A DNA stretch of 60,344 bases, taken from assembly GCA_024280115.1 (NCBI GenBank), contig JAJRQT010000059.1, positions 1 through 60,344 of the forward strand, read 5' to 3'. The notes under the pieces were generated by a model, which was not told the DNA's origin, ran no database searches, and saw only the letters and a program-made list of their open reading frames with translations. This DNA is from Bacteroidota bacterium. Its GTDB lineage: Bacteria; Bacteroidota; Bacteroidia; Cytophagales; Cyclobacteriaceae. Shown here in pieces: positions 10,041 to 19,269 of the stretch. Position 1 is the stretch's first letter. Every line of letters starts with the position of its first letter. Position numbers and translations under genes: made by a program.

Positions 10041-11084
10041 ATGGATACTAATTATACTATAAATGATATCGCCAAAATGGCGAATGTTTCCAGGGGAACC
10101 GTTGACAGGGTAATCCACGGGAGAGGCAGGGTATCGAAGTCGGCATACGATAAAGTAAAGAACATTCTCGATAAAATTGATTATAGGCCCAACCTGATTG
10201 CCCAATCACTGAAAAAAGGTGAAATAACAAAAATAGCTGCATTTATTCCAGACTATCATAATGACGTATTTTGGAAGAGACCGCTCAACGGCATTAAAAA
10301 TGTAAAGCGTGATTATTCGTCTTTAGGTGTCACCATAGAAAATTTTCTATTCAACCCTTTTGATCCAAATACTTTCAGAGATATTGGCAATAAGATCTTA
10401 GAAAAAAAATTTAAAGGCGTTCTTTTAGCTCCATTTTTTTATAGAGAATCTTTGGATTTTTTGAAAAAATGCGATGATCAGTATATACCATATATTACAT
10501 TCAATACATTTATAGAAGACGCAAATACGGTGTCCCATGTAGGTCAGGATTTAAAGCAAAGTGGTCGTGTCGCTGCCGAATTGATTAATAAAATCGCGTG
10601 TGTTGATGGAAGATTATTGATCATTCACATCAATGAAGATCTTGCAGATTCCATTCACATGCAAAAGAAAGAGACCGGTTTTTTAAAATATTTCGAGGAG
10701 CAAAACCCACAAAATATTGAAGTGCAAGTATTGCGAACTAACCCTTCGGAAAATATAGAGACCGTAATAGTTGATTTACTGAACAACGACCCGAAAATCA
10801 AAGGAATATATGTAACGACTTCAAAAGTATTTTTGGTTGCCGATATATTGCAAAAACACCACATAAATAAATTCCTTATTGGCTATGATCTGATTGAGGA
10901 AAATTTAAAATTTTTACGGACCAACACAATAGATTTTTTAATATTCCAAAATCCGGAATTACAGACAAACCTCGGGATTTCATATTTAATTGACTTACTG
11001 GTTTTTAAAAAAGAGATTCCAAAAAGGAAACTGCTGCCCATAGAAATTGTGACTAAGGAGAACTATAAAAATTTTATTGAATAG
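10041..11084 (+). CDS. LacI-family transcriptional regulator
   Basis: A 347-residue DNA-binding regulator. The N-terminus has a classical LacI helix-turn-helix (YTINDIAKMANVSRGTVDRV) followed by the hinge region (IDYRPNLIAQSLKKG). The remainder is a periplasmic-binding-protein-type sugar sensor with the typical GVLLAPFF and RLLIIHI strands. The HTH variant SRGTVDRVIHGRG is seen in LacI proteins that sense sugars released by glycan loci. It is divergent from susC and shares the motif at 9380 and 9854 with it, so it probably controls the susCD operon. An in-frame TTG two codons upstream is less likely than the ATG chosen. Confidence 0.92.
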   Translation: MDTNYTINDIAKMANVSRGTVDRVIHGRGRVSKSAYDKVKNILDKIDYRPNLIAQSLKKGEITKIAAFIPDYHNDVFWKRPLNGIKNVKRDYSSLGVTIENFLFNPFDPNTFRDIGNKILEKKFKGVLLAPFFYRESLDFLKKCDDQYIPYITFNTFIEDANTVSHVGQDLKQSGRVAAELINKIACVDGRLLIIHINEDLADSIHMQKKETGFLKYFEEQNPQNIEVQVLRTNPSENIETVIVDLLNNDPKIKGIYVTTSKVFLVADILQKHHINKFLIGYDLIEENLKFLRTNTIDFLIFQNPELQTNLGISYLIDLLVFKKEIPKRKLLPIEIVTKENYKNFIE

Positions 11085-11090
11085 TTATTT

Positions 11091-11213
11091 AGAGCCTGTC
11101 CATAATGTCCGATCTCCGCGTTACGCTTGTTTCTAAAAAACTCATTTACATGCGTAAACTCCGTTTTTTAGAAACTTCGCAAGCCTTGATCTCGAACATT
11201 CTGAACAGACTCT
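11091..11213. repeat. 123-bp MITE-like long hairpin
   Basis: Imperfect terminal inverted repeats, AGAGCCTGTCCATAATGT at the left and its near-complement ATTCTGAACAGACTCT at the right, enclose a second, almost perfect arm pair (GTTTCTAAAAAACT against CGTTTTTTAGAAAC). The whole element can fold into one long hairpin and has no coding capacity. It sits between the convergent LacI and GH92 genes, where it may also act as a terminator. The left end recurs at 29350, which points to a dispersed family. Confidence 0.7.
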
Positions 11214-11326
11214 GAGTTTAGAGACAGACTCAATTTAGTCCTTGTTGGTAAACTCATGAAATTCTATTTTTGCAAATTTGACATACAACAGCTTTTTAAC
11301 GTAGTGGATTAAATTTCAGGTGAACA

Positions 11327-14248
11327 TCATTTATCAATAAACAATTCATTCGGAGATATCTCTTTTTTTGAGAAGGATGGGCCTTCCCAGCTTACTTTCA
11401 GCGCCTTACCCCCTCCGCATTGAAAATATTTCAATTCTATCCGGTGCTTGCCTGCTGATAATCCGATAGCCCCCGGTTCTTCAACGGCGCCATGATTGGC
11501 ATCATTTTCTATTAACTCTTCACCATCAATGAATAACCTGCTTCCATCATTTGACTTAAGATAAAAAGTATAGATTCCATTCTTCGGCACATCTATATAT
11601 CCATGGAATTTAAGACCAAAATAGGTTCCCCGTTCCGCTGGGTTAATTGTGAATTTATCTGTTACACCAAAACTGCGCGGAACAGCCCCGTCAAGGTCTG
11701 CAGTGGTAACAAAAAACTGCTCAAAGTAATCATAAGACAAGCCATTTTTTACTTTTATATTTTTAACAAGTCTCTTTAATTCAGCTTTTTTAAATTCAAA
11801 ATCAATAGCTACACTTGGATTTAATTTATTGTGAAAGGCCCTTATATTTAAAACTTGTGACTTAGTGATTATAAAAGGATTTGTATATAATCTGGATGTT
11901 ATTGTAGGTTTAGAACCGTCAAGTGTATAGCGAATTTCAGCACCCTCCGTATCGCATCCAAGGCTGATTTCTGTTGATTTCGAAAATAACTTATCTCCTG
12001 TTATAATATATGGTAATGTAACAACCGGATCCCCATTTTCGGAATAAGGGCGATTTTTTACCTGTTTTCCCCATTCCTTGTTTGGCTCAGGCCCCATTTC
12101 AAATACAAGCTCTGCGCCATCCATAATATCATCATGACGTAAAAAAGATTTGGAATAAGTCAAGCCATCCAGGGTAGCGGATTGTATGTATATATTTTCT
12201 TCAGAATAATTGTTTGCCTTTACCACAAACTCATTTCCATTCTCGAGATTTATGGTGACTTTTTCAAATAATGGCGCTCCAATAACGTATATGTCCTGCC
12301 CGGGCGTTACAGAATAAAAACCCATGGAACTCAATATAAACCAGGCTGACATCTGTCCACAATCTTCATTTCCCGCCAGACCATTAGGAGAATCTGCATA
12401 TAATTCAGTAAGAATTCTGCGAACAAGCTTTTGCGTTTTCCATGATTCCCCAACATAATTGTACAAGTACGCCAGGTGATGACTCGGTTCATTTCCATGC
12501 TCATATTGCCCAATTTTACCATCTTCATTCTTACCGGATTCTAATGAAAACAACTCGTCCAACCACTTAGAAAATTCTCTCTCACCTCCCATTGCTGTCA
12601 TTAGGCCATTGGCATCATGAGGCACAAACATATACTGGTAAGCATTCCCCTCAGAATAAGCTGAATTGATCAATGGATCAAAAGGATGGAGCCAATTGCG
12701 ATTGATATCTTTTCCCCGCATAAACCCGGTGGATTTATCGAATACATTCTCATAGAAATGAGCTCTCTGATGATACCATTTGTAATCATCATCTGACCCC
12801 AGGTCTTTCGCCATTTGAGAAATACACCAATCGTCGTAACAATATTCTAATGTCTTGGAAACTGACTCCCCTTGTCTGTCAAACGGCAGATAGCCAATCT
12901 TTTTATAATATTTTAATCCAAGCCTGTCCATTTCTGCCATGTGTCTCACTGCAGTATATGCTTTATCCACGTTGTAATTACGAATTTTTTTGATATAAGC
13001 ATCTGCGATCACAGGAACCGCATGATAACCCAACATATCATCGGTATAATTTCCCGCAAGAGGCCACATAGGCAGCTTTCCGCCGTCATCATATTTTTGA
13101 AGTAGCGAATTGATAAAATCGTTGGTTCTTTTTTGATCTATAATTGTAAATAAGGGATGCAGTCCCCGAAACGTATCCCAAAGGGAAAAAACTGTGTAAT
13201 TGGTGAAATCCTTGCTTTCGTGAACTTTTCGATCGATTCCACGGTATTTACCATCAACATCCATATATATGTCAGGACTCATCAATGCATGATACATGGA
13301 AGTATAGAATATCGTTTGTTGCTCTTCGGTTCCTCCTTTTATTTCAATTTTACTCAATTCCCTATTCCAGGCATCTTCCGCATCATCAACAACTTCATCG
13401 AAATCCCAATCGGGAATTTCTGCCAGCAGGTTTTTTCTTGCCCCCTCAACACTCACTGCCGAAATTCCCACCTTTACCAATACCTCATCATCATCTTCTA
13501 TCCGGTAGTTTACGACCGCCTTAACATTTTTACCGGATGCTTCGGTCTGACCATCTAATAACTCATCGTCAACGGCAACTTCCATTGAAGAGAAGGGTGT
13601 TGAAAATTGTGCAACAAAATATACATACTGATCATAAGCCCATCCATGAGATCTTCGTAACCCTTCAATTTCCGTATCACTCACCTTTTTTATAAACAGC
13701 TCCTCAGCACCTCCCGGATGCGTCAGGTCAATAACTATATGCGCAGAATCCGTTTCCGGGAAGGTATATCTGTGAAATCCAGCCCTTAATGTGCTTGTTA
13801 ATTCTACCTCTATGTCATAGTCCCTCAGCAATACTGAATAATAACCCGGGGAAGCTTTCTCGCTCTCATGATCAAATGTTGAACGATATCCTGAATTTGG
13901 TTTAATTACATCACCCGGATAAAGCTGTACCTTTCCGACTGTTGGCATAAAAAGTATATCACGAAATTCAGGTTCACCAACCCCATTCAGGTGCGTATGA
14001 GAAAACCCGATAATTGAGCTATCGGGATAATAGTAACCGCCACATGACTCTTGACCAAAAAGCCGGGTATCAGGACTTAACTGTACTCCTCCGAAGGGCA
14101 TGGTTGCCCCTGGATAGGTATGCCCAGCGCGATCGGTCCCAATAAACACATTTACGAGTTTAGTGTAGTTTCCTCTTTTCACACTACATCCGGCAAGGAA
14201 TAACCAAACATAAAAAATTAAAAAAAATTGTTGCCTTTGTATTTTCAT
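11327..14248 (-). CDS. GH92 alpha-mannosidase with CHB_HEX_C and PA14 modules
   Basis: An exported lipoprotein (lipobox LAGC) of 973 residues. Residues about 25-730 are a GH92 enzyme, a calcium-dependent exo-alpha-mannosidase. Diagnostic motifs are GTDRAGHTYPGATMPFGG, GFSHTHLNGVG, WDTFRGLHPL, the acid-containing EHGNEPSHH and GNEDCGQMSAWF. A chitobiase-type C-terminal domain (EIRYTLDGSKPT) and a PA14 domain (GIYTFYLKSNDGSRLFIDGE) follow, both probably carbohydrate-binding. The alpha-mannan or N-glycan target is inferred from GH92 specificity. A -7-like box TAGATTTG lies upstream at 14308-14301 on the minus strand but has no good -33 partner. Confidence 0.95.
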   Translation of the reverse strand: MKIQRQQFFLIFYVWLFLAGCSVKRGNYTKLVNVFIGTDRAGHTYPGATMPFGGVQLSPDTRLFGQESCGGYYYPDSSIIGFSHTHLNGVGEPEFRDILFMPTVGKVQLYPGDVIKPNSGYRSTFDHESEKASPGYYSVLLRDYDIEVELTSTLRAGFHRYTFPETDSAHIVIDLTHPGGAEELFIKKVSDTEIEGLRRSHGWAYDQYVYFVAQFSTPFSSMEVAVDDELLDGQTEASGKNVKAVVNYRIEDDDEVLVKVGISAVSVEGARKNLLAEIPDWDFDEVVDDAEDAWNRELSKIEIKGGTEEQQTIFYTSMYHALMSPDIYMDVDGKYRGIDRKVHESKDFTNYTVFSLWDTFRGLHPLFTIIDQKRTNDFINSLLQKYDDGGKLPMWPLAGNYTDDMLGYHAVPVIADAYIKKIRNYNVDKAYTAVRHMAEMDRLGLKYYKKIGYLPFDRQGESVSKTLEYCYDDWCISQMAKDLGSDDDYKWYHQRAHFYENVFDKSTGFMRGKDINRNWLHPFDPLINSAYSEGNAYQYMFVPHDANGLMTAMGGEREFSKWLDELFSLESGKNEDGKIGQYEHGNEPSHHLAYLYNYVGESWKTQKLVRRILTELYADSPNGLAGNEDCGQMSAWFILSSMGFYSVTPGQDIYVIGAPLFEKVTINLENGNEFVVKANNYSEENIYIQSATLDGLTYSKSFLRHDDIMDGAELVFEMGPEPNKEWGKQVKNRPYSENGDPVVTLPYIITGDKLFSKSTEISLGCDTEGAEIRYTLDGSKPTITSRLYTNPFIITKSQVLNIRAFHNKLNPSVAIDFEFKKAELKRLVKNIKVKNGLSYDYFEQFFVTTADLDGAVPRSFGVTDKFTINPAERGTYFGLKFHGYIDVPKNGIYTFYLKSNDGSRLFIDGEELIENDANHGAVEEPGAIGLSAGKHRIELKYFQCGGGKALKVSWEGPSFSKKEISPNELFIDK

Positions 14249-14706
14249 GCTGTATTTTCTTTTACAGTCTTTAGATTTTTATTAGTGATCTTCTCACAAA
14301 CAAATCTATCAACCTGGTATTTATTCATCACCACTAATGCGAGTTGTCTATTCTTGAAAAAATGGTACCAAAGATCAATTGTAAATTTAATTGTTTATCA
14401 TTTATAGAAGTAATATTGAATACTTAGTTTTTGAAAAAAGTAATTCCTTTTTTACTATTATTCAAGGTTCCTGATTGGTAAGGAATTGAGGAAAGAAAAC
14501 CATTATACCTTGGGAGGTTAATCTTTTTTTTATAATAGGTACATATCGATTCAAACTCCATGAAATTCTTGTTGATTATTCATTCAACTCGATTTGACTG
14601 GTTTTACAATGCAATAAACGCTAACTTTTCCTGTACTCAATCTTATTTTCTATCTCCATCAATCTTTTCTCAACATTATTTGGTTCTGGCTTGTCCTGGT
14701 TACGTA
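14249..14706. other. Non-coding gap between the GH92 and GNAT genes
   Basis: About 460 AT-rich bases. Apart from the possible GH92 -7 box at 14301-14308 and several T- or A-runs, I see no gene, hairpin or repeat. Confidence 0.5.
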
Positions 14707-15276
14707 TTATATAACCGGTGGTTGAAAATCGTGGATCGCGGGAACTTCCCCCACTTTAAGAGGCAGATACATCATACGCTCTCTTACAAGACGGCCATCA
14801 CCGGCGATGTTATCAGTATCACCTAAATATTTAAATCCCATTTTTAAATATAGTTGATAAGCAGATTCATTCGTCAATACGGTTGTGAGCAAAATGCCAT
14901 TATTGCCGTTGGCCTTAGCATCTTCGATAAGAACACCCATCATTTTTTTACCCAAGCCCTGCCCTTGAAAAGAATCGGAAATACCGATACCCAGAACAGG
15001 AAAAGGTTTTATAAAATCCCAAAGAAAAAAATAACCGATGATGACATCTTCTGAAAGTGCCACGTATATTCGATCAATATTTTTTTTATTTCGATCAATG
15101 AATTTTAAAACAATCCTTTCCTCATAATTGTGAGGTAAAAACTGCGAACGCGTTTTTTCTGAAAGGTTTTTATTGAAGGTCTGCAGGGCAAGTAAATCAA
15201 TCTCGGACAGCAATCGAATGTGAATATCCTGTCCGCTCCTACTTTTAATAATAGCTCGATATTGCTTGTTCTCCAT
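14707..15276 (-). CDS. GNAT-family N-acetyltransferase
   Basis: A 189-residue cytoplasmic enzyme of the GNAT fold that would transfer an acetyl group from acetyl-CoA to an amine. The acetyl-CoA-binding motif is visible as GIGISDSFQGQGLGKKMM, followed by the typical C-terminal NESAYQLYLKMGFKYLGD. The acceptor cannot be predicted. It stands alone, 430 bases from the next gene on either side, so its place among glycan genes may be incidental. Confidence 0.85.
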   Translation of the reverse strand: MENKQYRAIIKSRSGQDIHIRLLSEIDLLALQTFNKNLSEKTRSQFLPHNYEERIVLKFIDRNKKNIDRIYVALSEDVIIGYFFLWDFIKPFPVLGIGISDSFQGQGLGKKMMGVLIEDAKANGNNGILLTTVLTNESAYQLYLKMGFKYLGDTDNIAGDGRLVRERMMYLPLKVGEVPAIHDFQPPVI

Positions 15277-15448
15277 CCTAAGTTACTTCAGCCTAAATTA
15301 TAAAAATACATTTTAATCCCTCTCAATCCAGTCGCTCTGTTGCTCCGAGGGGCAATTATCCATCTATCGTTAACTGGATGTAAAACTAAGACAACTGTCA
15401 ATATTTCCCTCCCCAAGACGGAGTGATTAAAAAAATTTACATTCCATA

Positions 15449-15496
15449 CCATGGCCTGTGAGCCACAGACCATGGTTTTATTTATTTATTTTAAAC
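15449..15496. repeat. CCATGG hairpin repeat, copy 1
   Basis: A hairpin with arms CCATGGCCTGTG and CACAGACCATGG around AGC is followed by a TTTATTTATTT-rich tail. An inverted copy with the same tail lies at 60143-60193. It falls in the 257-base gap downstream of the 386-residue gene and could also act as its terminator. Confidence 0.7.
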
Positions 15497-15533
15497 TCGA
15501 TTGCCCGGCGGTGCAATTGATTGAGATTGAAAA

Positions 15534-16685
15534 TTAAGTGTTTCTCCTTTTTGCCCTGATGAATATAAATCCACCAATAATCAGTATTCCCAAAAAACCA
15601 ATCAGCACAATGCTTAGTGTACTCTTAAACCTTTCAGATGATTCCTCGCTGACCGATGGTAGTTCTACTTCTTTTTTTCCGCTGGCAGAGTCGGAAATAA
15701 TCAGCAAACTTTCTGAGTATCCATACAAAATATCAGTGTCAACTGAACTATTTACACGCTGTGGTGCCACAGACAAAATCTGACTCATTTCAGAAATAAT
15801 CATTGGATTGTCGGCGTCAAACCCGTATTGTGAGACGACACCGGCCTGAAGGTTAGAATCCCAGCGCATTGGAATCATTGTACCTAACATCCAGCTTCTA
15901 TCCAGGCCACATTCACAATCCTCCCCTATAAATCGAAGCATGTTTCTGATAATATCCTTTTTAATATTTTCAGCTTTGAGCATTGGCCCCATCCTTCTTC
16001 CCCTTCCATAAACCAGGGCTACAGCCGGTGCACCATTGTCAACTTTATCCCAGCCAAGACTCCATAAAAGCACATCTTCCTGCGGACGGTCTGCTGCCTT
16101 AATAGTGATGATGGCAGGAGGAATATGCACCGGTTTTGGAAGATTCATCATGATCAGCTTGATTTCTTCAATGGCTTCCTCAACCAATTTGTACGCTCTT
16201 TTATTTTCTTCAGAATTATCCCCCTCTATAAAATAAACCACTCCATAAGATTTAATGATACTTTCCATTAATCTATCGCGTGCCGTTGAGGTCACTATTC
16301 TTTCCAATAAACCCCAAACTGATTGAGTGAAATCCTCTGTTCCGCTAAACATAAAAGACTTTACCCTTCCTTCCGGAGAAACAAGGATGGTATTGGGCAA
16401 ATTTCCATCATCAGACTTTACATAATACTTAAGTAGAGGCGATGATTTATCTTCCTTAACATCAATCACTTTTACAGCAATATTTGCATCCAGCAAAGCG
16501 GCGTATGATATATTAAAAAAAAGTTTTGCATCTGCAACAGAAATCCTGTCGTCATTAAAAAGAACAAATTGATATGAATCATTACCAAAATCTGCAAATC
16601 CTATTTCCCGAACAGTAAAACGGCATGCCATGCCAATATCAGTTATGAGTAATAGTAGAAATAAGGTTGATAAATATTTTTTCAT
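15534..16685 (-). CDS. Membrane-anchored periplasmic protein, unknown, thioredoxin-like N-terminus
   Basis: I do not know a named function. The 383-residue product has a signal peptide ending before ACRFTVREIGFAD. A segment LPNTILVSPEGRVKSFMF resembles the cis-proline strand of thioredoxin folds but lacks a CxxC pair, and there is one transmembrane helix near the C-terminus followed by RAKRR. That topology places most of the protein outside the cytoplasm. The GH3 stop codon lies 8 bases before the chosen ATG, and an alternative GTG at 16694 overlaps it, so the pair is probably translationally coupled. This suggests a link to glycan processing. Confidence 0.75.
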   Translation of the reverse strand: MKKYLSTLFLLLLITDIGMACRFTVREIGFADFGNDSYQFVLFNDDRISVADAKLFFNISYAALLDANIAVKVIDVKEDKSSPLLKYYVKSDDGNLPNTILVSPEGRVKSFMFSGTEDFTQSVWGLLERIVTSTARDRLMESIIKSYGVVYFIEGDNSEENKRAYKLVEEAIEEIKLIMMNLPKPVHIPPAIITIKAADRPQEDVLLWSLGWDKVDNGAPAVALVYGRGRRMGPMLKAENIKKDIIRNMLRFIGEDCECGLDRSWMLGTMIPMRWDSNLQAGVVSQYGFDADNPMIISEMSQILSVAPQRVNSSVDTDILYGYSESLLIISDSASGKKEVELPSVSEESSERFKSTLSIVLIGFLGILIIGGFIFIRAKRRNT

Positions 16686-16693
16686 AACAAACA

Positions 16694-19069
16694 CTATTTA
16701 TCAAATCTGCTCAATTCTTCCATCATAAAATTTGGGTACAACACATCGTGCACTTTTTCTACAACAATTTCTTCTTTTAAATTAAATGAATCTTTGAGCC
16801 GGATATCCTTGGATGAGGCACCTATCAAAACTTCGTAATCTCCCTTGTCTGCTACCCATGCGCTGATGCCACTTCGGAAAGATGCCAAAGAATGCTCGTC
16901 CAATTCAAAAGTAAGTTGCTGGCTCTCCCCGGGTTTCAGTAATTTCGTTTTGGAAAATCCTTTCAGCTCCTTTTCCGGTTTATCAATCTCCTTTGATGGG
17001 GCTGAGAGATATAATTGAACAATCTCTTTACCCGCTACCTTTCCGGTGTTCTTCACCGTCACAGTCACTTTCATTTTTGAGGAGAAATTGGCGCTGCTCA
17101 AGTTCAGGTCTGCATAGTCAAATTTTGTGTACGACATCCCAAAACCAAACTCGTAGGCGGTAGGTACGTCAAATGAATCGTAATATCTATAACCAACATA
17201 AACGCCCTCTTTATAAAACGAGTTGACAGGCTCTTCAACAGGCAATCCCGGGAAGGTATTTGCCGACGGTACGTCTTCATACTTCAATGGGAATGAATCA
17301 GGCAATTTCCCGGAAGGATTAACTACGCCTTTGATAATATCTGCGATTGCATATCCACCTTCTTGTCCGGGTTGCCATGCCAATAGAATAGCATCTGGAT
17401 AATCCCGCCAGCTTGCTGTCTCCCAAACACCACCTACATTAAGCACAACCACTACTTTTTTTTCTGCGGTATGAAAAACATCACAAACATCTCGCACTAG
17501 ATCCAACTCTATTTGAGTTATAGGAAGGTATCCATTTTCATAGTTTTCTCCGCCACTTCTGCCCAAGGTAATCACAGCCAAATCGGATTTGGATTCATAC
17601 TTTTCTATGTTGACCTTTGATACGGCCTCTTCTTTGCTAAATGCCACCAACCTTTTCTTGAAATGAGGTGGGGCCTGATCATCTGTAATGCCATTGTCTT
17701 TCCTCATTTTTGGATTATCAAAATAAGGCGGTACAAGATTTTCTCGCCTTGTCTTTTCGATAAAGTCCATATACGATTTTTCCATTTCCTCCAAAACCTT
17801 GAAACCGGCAGATTTCAGCCCTTCATTTACAGATATTGCATATTTATTACTTCTGATGCCACCGCTTCCAGTTCCGGCTTCTATCAGGTGGTAAGATATC
17901 TTCCCAAATACAGCAACCGTTTTTTTCTTTTTGATCGGGAGGGTATTATTGTCATTTTTTAGCAACACGATACCTTCACCAACTGCCTCCCTGGCGATTT
18001 TTGCATGCGCTTCCAAATCCGGTTTTAGGGAAGGAGTATATCCTGTCATGCTGGGAGAACTCAGCTTGAGTTTCATATTGTAAACTAAATTTTTATCAAG
18101 TGTGCTCTCATCAATAGTTTTGTTCTTCAATGCAGCCTTCAGTTGATTTAATTCATCTTCACTACCACTCATTATCATATTAATTCCGGCCCTCACCTGG
18201 GCTACAGCATCTCCATAGTGCATATCAAAATCGGTCATGTACAAACCATCAAATCTCCATTCATCCCGTACAATATCCTGCAACAATTCTGGTATTTCTG
18301 GTGTGTAAAAACCATTCAGCTTATTATATGAGGTCATTATTGCTTTCGGACTACTTTCTCTCACTGCTATTTCGAATCCTCGCAAATATATTTCGCGCAA
18401 AGCCCGTTGGCTCACAACGGCATTATATTTTCTTCTATTCGATTCCTGGTTATTTGCCACAAAGTGTTTGAGCGTAGCGCCTACACCATTGGACTGCAAT
18501 CCATTGACCATTGAAGCTGTCAACTTACCAGAAAGCAATGGATCTTCGGAATAATACTCGAAATTACGTCCACAATTTGGATTGCGGTGCAGGTTTAGCG
18601 CCGGCATTAGTACGAGGTCATAATCGTACTCTAATAACTCATTACCAAAAGCCTTTCCCACGTTCTCTACCAACTCTGTATTCCAGGTAGCAGCCAAACA
18701 TGTTGAAGTGGGAAATGCCGTAGTGTAGGTATAATCCGTAGCTCCCTCCGGTGCAGGACCTTTGTTAATTCCTGATGGCCCATCAGTAAGCGCTGTTGTC
18801 TTTATTGAAAGTCTGGGGATTATCATTTTTGAATTTCTATTGGCAATAAAAACATCTGCAATTTTTTCGTTCTGGGCATTGATCAAATATCTCCCATCTC
18901 CCACGATCATTCCAATCTTATCTTCCAGCGTCATTTGTGACACCAAATCAACGGCACGTTGCTCAATTGTTTTAGTTGTATCTTTATAAACTGGTAATTC
19001 TGTTTGTTGCGCAAATAAATTTGCAGAAATAAAAAAAATTAATGCACTGACTAATCTGTAATTCTTCAT
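16694..19069 (-). CDS. GH3 beta-glycosidase (beta-glucosidase type)
   Basis: A secreted 791-residue glycoside hydrolase. A signal peptide (cleaved near LFAQQ) precedes the GH3 TIM barrel (about 35-330), the alpha/beta sandwich (about 370-640) and a C-terminal fibronectin-III-like domain (GKEIVQLYLSAP...GESQQLTFEL). Substrate-binding motifs PALNLHRNPNCGRNFEYYSEDP and LKHFVANN are present, and Asp280 in YMTDFDMHYG is the expected nucleophile. The architecture matches BglX-type beta-glucosidases and beta-xylosidases rather than NagZ-type hexosaminidases. It is the first gene of a pair with the unknown membrane protein downstream. Confidence 0.94.
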   Translation of the reverse strand: MKNYRLVSALIFFISANLFAQQTELPVYKDTTKTIEQRAVDLVSQMTLEDKIGMIVGDGRYLINAQNEKIADVFIANRNSKMIIPRLSIKTTALTDGPSGINKGPAPEGATDYTYTTAFPTSTCLAATWNTELVENVGKAFGNELLEYDYDLVLMPALNLHRNPNCGRNFEYYSEDPLLSGKLTASMVNGLQSNGVGATLKHFVANNQESNRRKYNAVVSQRALREIYLRGFEIAVRESSPKAIMTSYNKLNGFYTPEIPELLQDIVRDEWRFDGLYMTDFDMHYGDAVAQVRAGINMIMSGSEDELNQLKAALKNKTIDESTLDKNLVYNMKLKLSSPSMTGYTPSLKPDLEAHAKIAREAVGEGIVLLKNDNNTLPIKKKKTVAVFGKISYHLIEAGTGSGGIRSNKYAISVNEGLKSAGFKVLEEMEKSYMDFIEKTRRENLVPPYFDNPKMRKDNGITDDQAPPHFKKRLVAFSKEEAVSKVNIEKYESKSDLAVITLGRSGGENYENGYLPITQIELDLVRDVCDVFHTAEKKVVVVLNVGGVWETASWRDYPDAILLAWQPGQEGGYAIADIIKGVVNPSGKLPDSFPLKYEDVPSANTFPGLPVEEPVNSFYKEGVYVGYRYYDSFDVPTAYEFGFGMSYTKFDYADLNLSSANFSSKMKVTVTVKNTGKVAGKEIVQLYLSAPSKEIDKPEKELKGFSKTKLLKPGESQQLTFELDEHSLASFRSGISAWVADKGDYEVLIGASSKDIRLKDSFNLKEEIVVEKVHDVLYPNFMMEELSRFDK

Positions 19070-19170
19070 TTTATTTATGGTATATTTTTTACTCTTTTTT
19101 ACATTGCCAATGTGCTACTACGGCATTAGCATCTACTTAAATGAAATAGATTCGAGAAAACTAAATCCGC

Positions 19171-19197
19171 CCTACTGCCTCCTGCTACTGCCACTTC
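19171..19197. repeat. CCTACTGCCTCCTGCTACTGCC dispersed repeat, copy 1
   Basis: A pyrimidine-rich stretch built of CTGC/CTAC units, ending in GCCACTTC, sits between the GH3 and DUF5009 genes. The same wording recurs at 35325 and, expanded, at 39022. Confidence 0.6.
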
Positions 19198-19269
19198 TAA
19201 AGACAACTATTACAATTTACTTTTACTAAAATAATGAATTACGTTGCTTTGGAAACCGGACTATATAAG

